A DNA stretch of 8,862 nt from Candidatus Delongbacteria bacterium (GTDB lineage: Bacteria > CAIWAD01 > BS150m-G50), in contig JADHUQ010000096.1 in the NCBI GenBank assembly GCA_016784425.1, positions 1-8,862 on the forward strand. Reading direction: 5' to 3'. This document shows positions 6,247-8,862 of the stretch, piece after piece (the first letter of the stretch is position 1; the number at the start of each line of letters is the position of its first letter). A program made the position numbers and the translations under genes. The notes under the pieces are model-generated. The model worked only from the letters and a program-made list of their open reading frames with translations. It ran no database searches and was not told the origin of the DNA.

Positions 6247-6952
6247 GATAAGAACCGCCACCACGGGCGGTGCAGCAGTCACCAGTGAGCTGGTAGAGAT
6301 TGTTACCGACCGGCAACGTGAACAGGAACGACGCGACTCCCTCCGCACCGGGCTGGAACGGAACCTGTTACGCCGCCAGGTGGAACGGTTGGAAAAGCAG
6401 ATAGCAGCCCTCACCCGGGAGCTTGAAACCGATGCTGCTTCCGCCGGTATCAGCGCTGAAAACGCCCATGCCGCCGGATTACAGGAGGGTATCGAACAAG
6501 GTCTCCAGCAGGGTAAGGCGGAGGCGCAGGAGCTGATTCATTCATTACGGGATCTGCTGGCTGAGGCTCATCTGCAACGCCAGGATCTGGTCGTCGATGC
6601 CGGTAAGGAGGTGATCGAGCTGGCTACTGTAATGGCCCGGTTGCTGGTGGGAGAAGTCTTCCGGCTCAAACCGGAAGTTCTGCTGGTGATCATCGGCCGC
6701 CTGCTGGATGAATATGCCAATGCCGCCCCCTTCAGGATAGCTCTGCATCCGCTCGACCTGGAAATGCTCAAACGGGAGGGTTTCACAGAGCGACTGTCGC
6801 AGGTCAGGGCTGAACTGGTGGAGGCGGCGGAAGTACCCCGGCACCAGTGTCGGGTTGAAATGGCACAGGGTCTGGTGGAACTGGGAGAGCAACAGCTGGC
6901 GGTCATCAAACGCACCCTGATTGAGCAACTGGAGGTAATTGAGCTTGAGTAA
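6224..6952 (+). CDS. fliH: Flagellar export ATPase regulator FliH
   Basis: The 242-residue protein is the peripheral stator of the flagellar export ATPase; it binds FliI and in other species docks it to the C-ring. An N-terminal charged region is followed by a predicted coiled coil, about 28-70. A run of GxxxG repeats has glycines at 85, 89, 93 and 97 (GLQEGIEQGLQQG), a known FliH hallmark. The C-terminal FliH/V-ATPase subunit E-like domain follows (LATVMARLLVGEVFRLKPEV, CRVEMAQGLVELGEQQL). The product contains no tryptophan. The start is uncertain: ATG 6224 is chosen because NMRIIKKDEI resembles other FliH beginnings, but an in-frame TTG at 6215 is possible and neither has a strong Shine-Dalgarno. 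Translation may depend on coupling from fliG, whose stop is 30 bases upstream. Confidence 0.9.
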   Translation: MRIIKKDEIRTATTGGAAVTSELVEIVTDRQREQERRDSLRTGLERNLLRRQVERLEKQIAALTRELETDAASAGISAENAHAAGLQEGIEQGLQQGKAEAQELIHSLRDLLAEAHLQRQDLVVDAGKEVIELATVMARLLVGEVFRLKPEVLLVIIGRLLDEYANAAPFRIALHPLDLEMLKREGFTERLSQVRAELVEAAEVPRHQCRVEMAQGLVELGEQQLAVIKRTLIEQLEVIELE

Positions 6953-8255
6953 CCTGCCCTGGGGTCTCTGGCAGCAACGCCTGACCAGCATGTCGACATT
7001 CGCCATTACCGGTATTGTCAAACGGCTGCTAGGACTGGTAATCGAATCCCACGGACCACGCGGCGCGGTAGGGGATCTCTGTCGCATTCAGCTGCGGAGT
7101 GGAGAATCGGTACCGGCCGAGATCATCGGCTTCACCGGGGAGATGACCCAGCTGTTTCCCCTGACCCGTTTGCAGGGTATAGCCGCCGGTGACCTGGTTT
7201 ATCATGTCAGCCAGGGACAATGGGCGCAGGTCGGTCGCAGTATGCTGGGTCGGGTACTCAACGGATTTCTGGAACCGATCGACGGCAGGGGGGAGCTGTT
7301 CACCCGGCATCGTACCCCGTTGAAGAACCAGCCGCCCGGTCCACTGGAGCGCCGCCGTATTACTGAAGTATTGCCTACCGGTATACGCGCCCTGGATGCG
7401 TTGCTGACAGTGGGGAAGGGGCAGCGGATCGGTATTTTTTCCGGTTCCGGGATCGGCAAATCGGTACTGCTCGGTATGCTTTCCCGCTATGCGCAGGCGG
7501 ATGTCAATGTTATCGCCCTGATCGGCGAGCGTGGCCGGGAGGTGCGGGAGTTTATCGAAAAGGATCTCGGTCCGGAGGGACTGGCCCGTTCCGTCGTTGT
7601 AGCTGTTACCTCCGATCAACCGGCCCTTGCCAAGATCCGTGGTGCCTGGGCGGCCACAGCTGTCGCGGAGTACTTCCGCGACCAGGGAAAGGATGTTCTG
7701 TTGATGATGGATTCGGTTACCCGTTTTGCCATGGCTCAACGGGAAGTAGGGCTGGCGGTTGGAGAACCACCGACCACCAAGGGTTACACTCCGTCGGTGT
7801 TCGCGTTGTTACCGGGACTGCTGGAACGTTCCGGCACCTCACCCCGGGGTACCATCACCGGCTTCTACAACGTACTGGTCGATGGTGATGATATGCTGGA
7901 ACCGGTAGCCGACGCGGTCCGCTCGATTCTCGATGGTCATGTAGTGCTCTCCCGGAAACTGGCAGCCGCCAACCACTATCCCGCTATCGATCCACTCGAC
8001 TCCATCTCGCGGGTCATGGTCGATATCGTCGATCCGGAACAGATGGCTGCCGCCCGGCAGGTGCTGAGCCATCTGGCTACCTACCGGGAAGCCGAAGACC
8101 TGATTCATATTGGCGCTTATGTCAAGGGCAGCAGTGCTGCCATCGACCAGGCTGTGGATCGTATACCTGCCATTCGAGCCTTTCTGCGGCAGGATCTCCA
8201 GGAATTCAGTGACTGGCGACAGACCGTTGACCGCTTGCAGCAGCTGGTATCATGA
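6945..8255 (+). CDS. fliI: Flagellum-specific export ATPase FliI
   Basis: This 436-residue cytoplasmic ATPase, related to the F1 beta subunit, energises and releases substrates for flagellar type III export. Seen in order: an N-terminal beta-barrel domain (GIVKRLLGLVIESHGPRGAVGD); Walker A GSGIGKS at about 167-173; the GERGREVREF catalytic-glutamate segment at about 194-203; Walker B VLLMMD at about 251-256; and the type III ATPase signature GYTPSVFALLPGLLERSG. The C-terminal helical domain ends RQTVDRLQQLVS. Length is typical. The start is taken as TTG 6945 because GGAGGT (6931-6936) sits eight bases before it. TTG 6939 is too close to that site, and the first in-frame ATG (6990) has no ribosome-binding site. 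The gene overlaps fliH by eight bases and fliJ by four (ATGA), fitting coupled synthesis of the FliH-FliI-FliJ complex. Confidence 0.96.
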   Translation: MSNLPWGLWQQRLTSMSTFAITGIVKRLLGLVIESHGPRGAVGDLCRIQLRSGESVPAEIIGFTGEMTQLFPLTRLQGIAAGDLVYHVSQGQWAQVGRSMLGRVLNGFLEPIDGRGELFTRHRTPLKNQPPGPLERRRITEVLPTGIRALDALLTVGKGQRIGIFSGSGIGKSVLLGMLSRYAQADVNVIALIGERGREVREFIEKDLGPEGLARSVVVAVTSDQPALAKIRGAWAATAVAEYFRDQGKDVLLMMDSVTRFAMAQREVGLAVGEPPTTKGYTPSVFALLPGLLERSGTSPRGTITGFYNVLVDGDDMLEPVADAVRSILDGHVVLSRKLAAANHYPAIDPLDSISRVMVDIVDPEQMAAARQVLSHLATYREAEDLIHIGAYVKGSSAAIDQAVDRIPAIRAFLRQDLQEFSDWRQTVDRLQQLVS

Positions 8256-8707
8256 AACAATTTCAGTTCCGACTGCAAAAAGTGCTACAGCTGCGAGAGC
8301 GGGTGGAAAAACAGAAACAGCAGGAGCTGGCCCGGGAGTTACAGAAAGAGCTGAAGCTGCGCCGTCGGTTGAGTTGGTTGTCAGGGCAGCTGGAAAGATA
8401 TTTTCAGAAACTGCGCCAGCTGCAGACCGGTACCTTCCAGCCGGCCGCAGTCCAGGGATTTTATAACCATGTCCTCTTCCTGGAAGGCCAGAGGAGGGAT
8501 ACGGTGCAAAAAGTGCGACTACAACAACAGCAGGTGGCGTCAAAGCGGCAGGAACTGGTTGCCGCTTCCCGGGAGCGTCAACTGCTCGAATCGGTGCGGG
8601 AGCGTCGTTCAGAAGAGCACCGCCAGGAGGTAAAACGGGAGGAGGCCGCCCTAGCAAACGAGATGGCCACCACCCGCTTCCTGTGGCGACAAAGAGAAGG
8701 GCTGTGA
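8252..8707 (+). CDS. fliJ: Flagellar export chaperone/ATPase stalk protein FliJ
   Basis: The 151-residue, highly charged, almost entirely helical protein is the central stalk of the FliI hexamer, structurally like the gamma subunit of F1, and links it to FlhA. The FliJ opening pattern FQFRLQKVLQLRERVEKQKQQELA (about 4-27) is clear. Two long coiled-coil helices follow, about 1-58 and 70-140, rich in Gln, Arg, Glu and Leu. Sequence conservation in this family is low, so identity rests on the opening motif, size, coiled-coil character and position directly after fliI. Its ATG overlaps the fliI stop by four bases, without an evident Shine-Dalgarno, suggesting reinitiation. The stop is two bases before the next gene. 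Confidence 0.93.
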   Translation: MKQFQFRLQKVLQLRERVEKQKQQELARELQKELKLRRRLSWLSGQLERYFQKLRQLQTGTFQPAAVQGFYNHVLFLEGQRRDTVQKVRLQQQQVASKRQELVAASRERQLLESVRERRSEEHRQEVKREEAALANEMATTRFLWRQREGL

Positions 8708-8709
8708 TC

Positions 8710-8862
8710 ATGGCTGAAGACAAACAGCAGGTCAAAGAGAAAGAAGCGACAGACATTCAGCAGAAAAAGGGTGCCCCTCTCTGGTTGATGGGTGTGGTTC
8801 TGCTGGTCGGTTTCGCTACGGTATTTGGCACCATGTACTTGCTCATGAACCACATCAGCCAG
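8710..8862 (+). CDS. N-terminus of a single-pass membrane protein, probable flagellar gene (FliL- or MotE-like), cut by window end
   Basis: ATG 8710 opens a frame that runs to the right edge (51 residues). It begins with about 20 charged cytoplasmic residues (MAEDKQQVKEKEATDIQQKK). A membrane segment follows at about 23-46 (PLWLMGVVLLVGFATVFGTMYLLM), then NHISQ. Positive charge before the segment predicts the N-terminus inside. An AAGGG-like ribosome-binding site lies at about 8697-8701, within the end of fliJ. A short basic tail plus one early membrane span fits FliL, and also the MotE-type protein often found after fliJ; 51 residues do not decide between them. The two-base gap to fliJ indicates the operon continues. 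Confidence 0.7.
   Translation, partial: MAEDKQQVKEKEATDIQQKKGAPLWLMGVVLLVGFATVFGTMYLLMNHISQ

Noticed and set aside
6545..7087. Minus-strand open frames opposite fliH and fliI (up to 180 codons)
   Set aside because: Low-complexity, Ser/Arg- or Gln/His-rich translations antisense to clearly identified genes, without start signals.
1..8862. CRISPR arrays, tRNA or rRNA genes, insertion sequences, toxin-antitoxin or defence genes
   Set aside because: No regularly spaced repeats, no cloverleaf-forming stretch, no transposase-like frame and no defence-type domain were seen on reading both strands.

Overview
This window is from the genome of a flagellated, probably Gram-negative (two-membrane) bacterium. 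It holds the start of a flagellar basal-body/export operon, flgB-flgC-fliE-fliF-fliG-fliH-fliI-fliJ, followed by a gene cut by the right edge. Upstream lie a HAD-family phosphatase gene on the minus strand and the 3' end of a gene for a large secreted beta-sandwich protein. The architecture of that secreted protein (lectin-like sandwich, ASH-like module, terminal fibronectin-III-like domain) and the sigma-54-type control of the flagellar operon would suit an FCB-group or related candidate-phylum bacterium. This placement is weak inference; no rRNA or other taxonomic marker is present.

Layout: (1) positions 2-940 (+), the C-terminal 312 residues of a secreted multidomain protein, open at the left edge; (2) a strong intrinsic terminator at 999-1035, between convergent genes; (3) a Cof-type HAD hydrolase on the minus strand, 1126-1968; (4) a 323-base divergent intergenic region, 1969-2291, which holds the regulatory content of the window: a near-ideal sigma-54 -24/-12 promoter (2198-2212), an upstream GTCAA/TTGAC inverted repeat suited to an enhancer-binding protein, and a 7-bp inverted repeat in the leader of the flagellar mRNA; (5) the flagellar operon, 2292 to beyond 8862.

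The flagellar genes follow assembly order. FliF forms the MS ring in the inner membrane, and FliG docks on the FliF C-terminus to form the rotor/torque ring. FliE joins the MS ring to the proximal rod proteins FlgB and FlgC. FliH, FliI and FliJ form the soluble ATPase complex that delivers substrates to the export gate. Genes are tightly spaced: ATGA overlaps join fliF/fliG and fliI/fliJ, and fliI starts inside fliH at a TTG codon preceded by a good GGAGGT ribosome-binding site. This indicates one transcript with translational coupling. No terminator or internal promoter is visible inside the operon.

I looked for an undescribed system and did not find one. The genes are conventional. The parts worth a second look are regulatory (the flgB upstream region), a 9-base homopolymer inside the phosphatase gene, an 18-codon mini-ORF at the fliG/fliH junction, and a few atypical protein details (FlgC length, tryptophan-free FliH).
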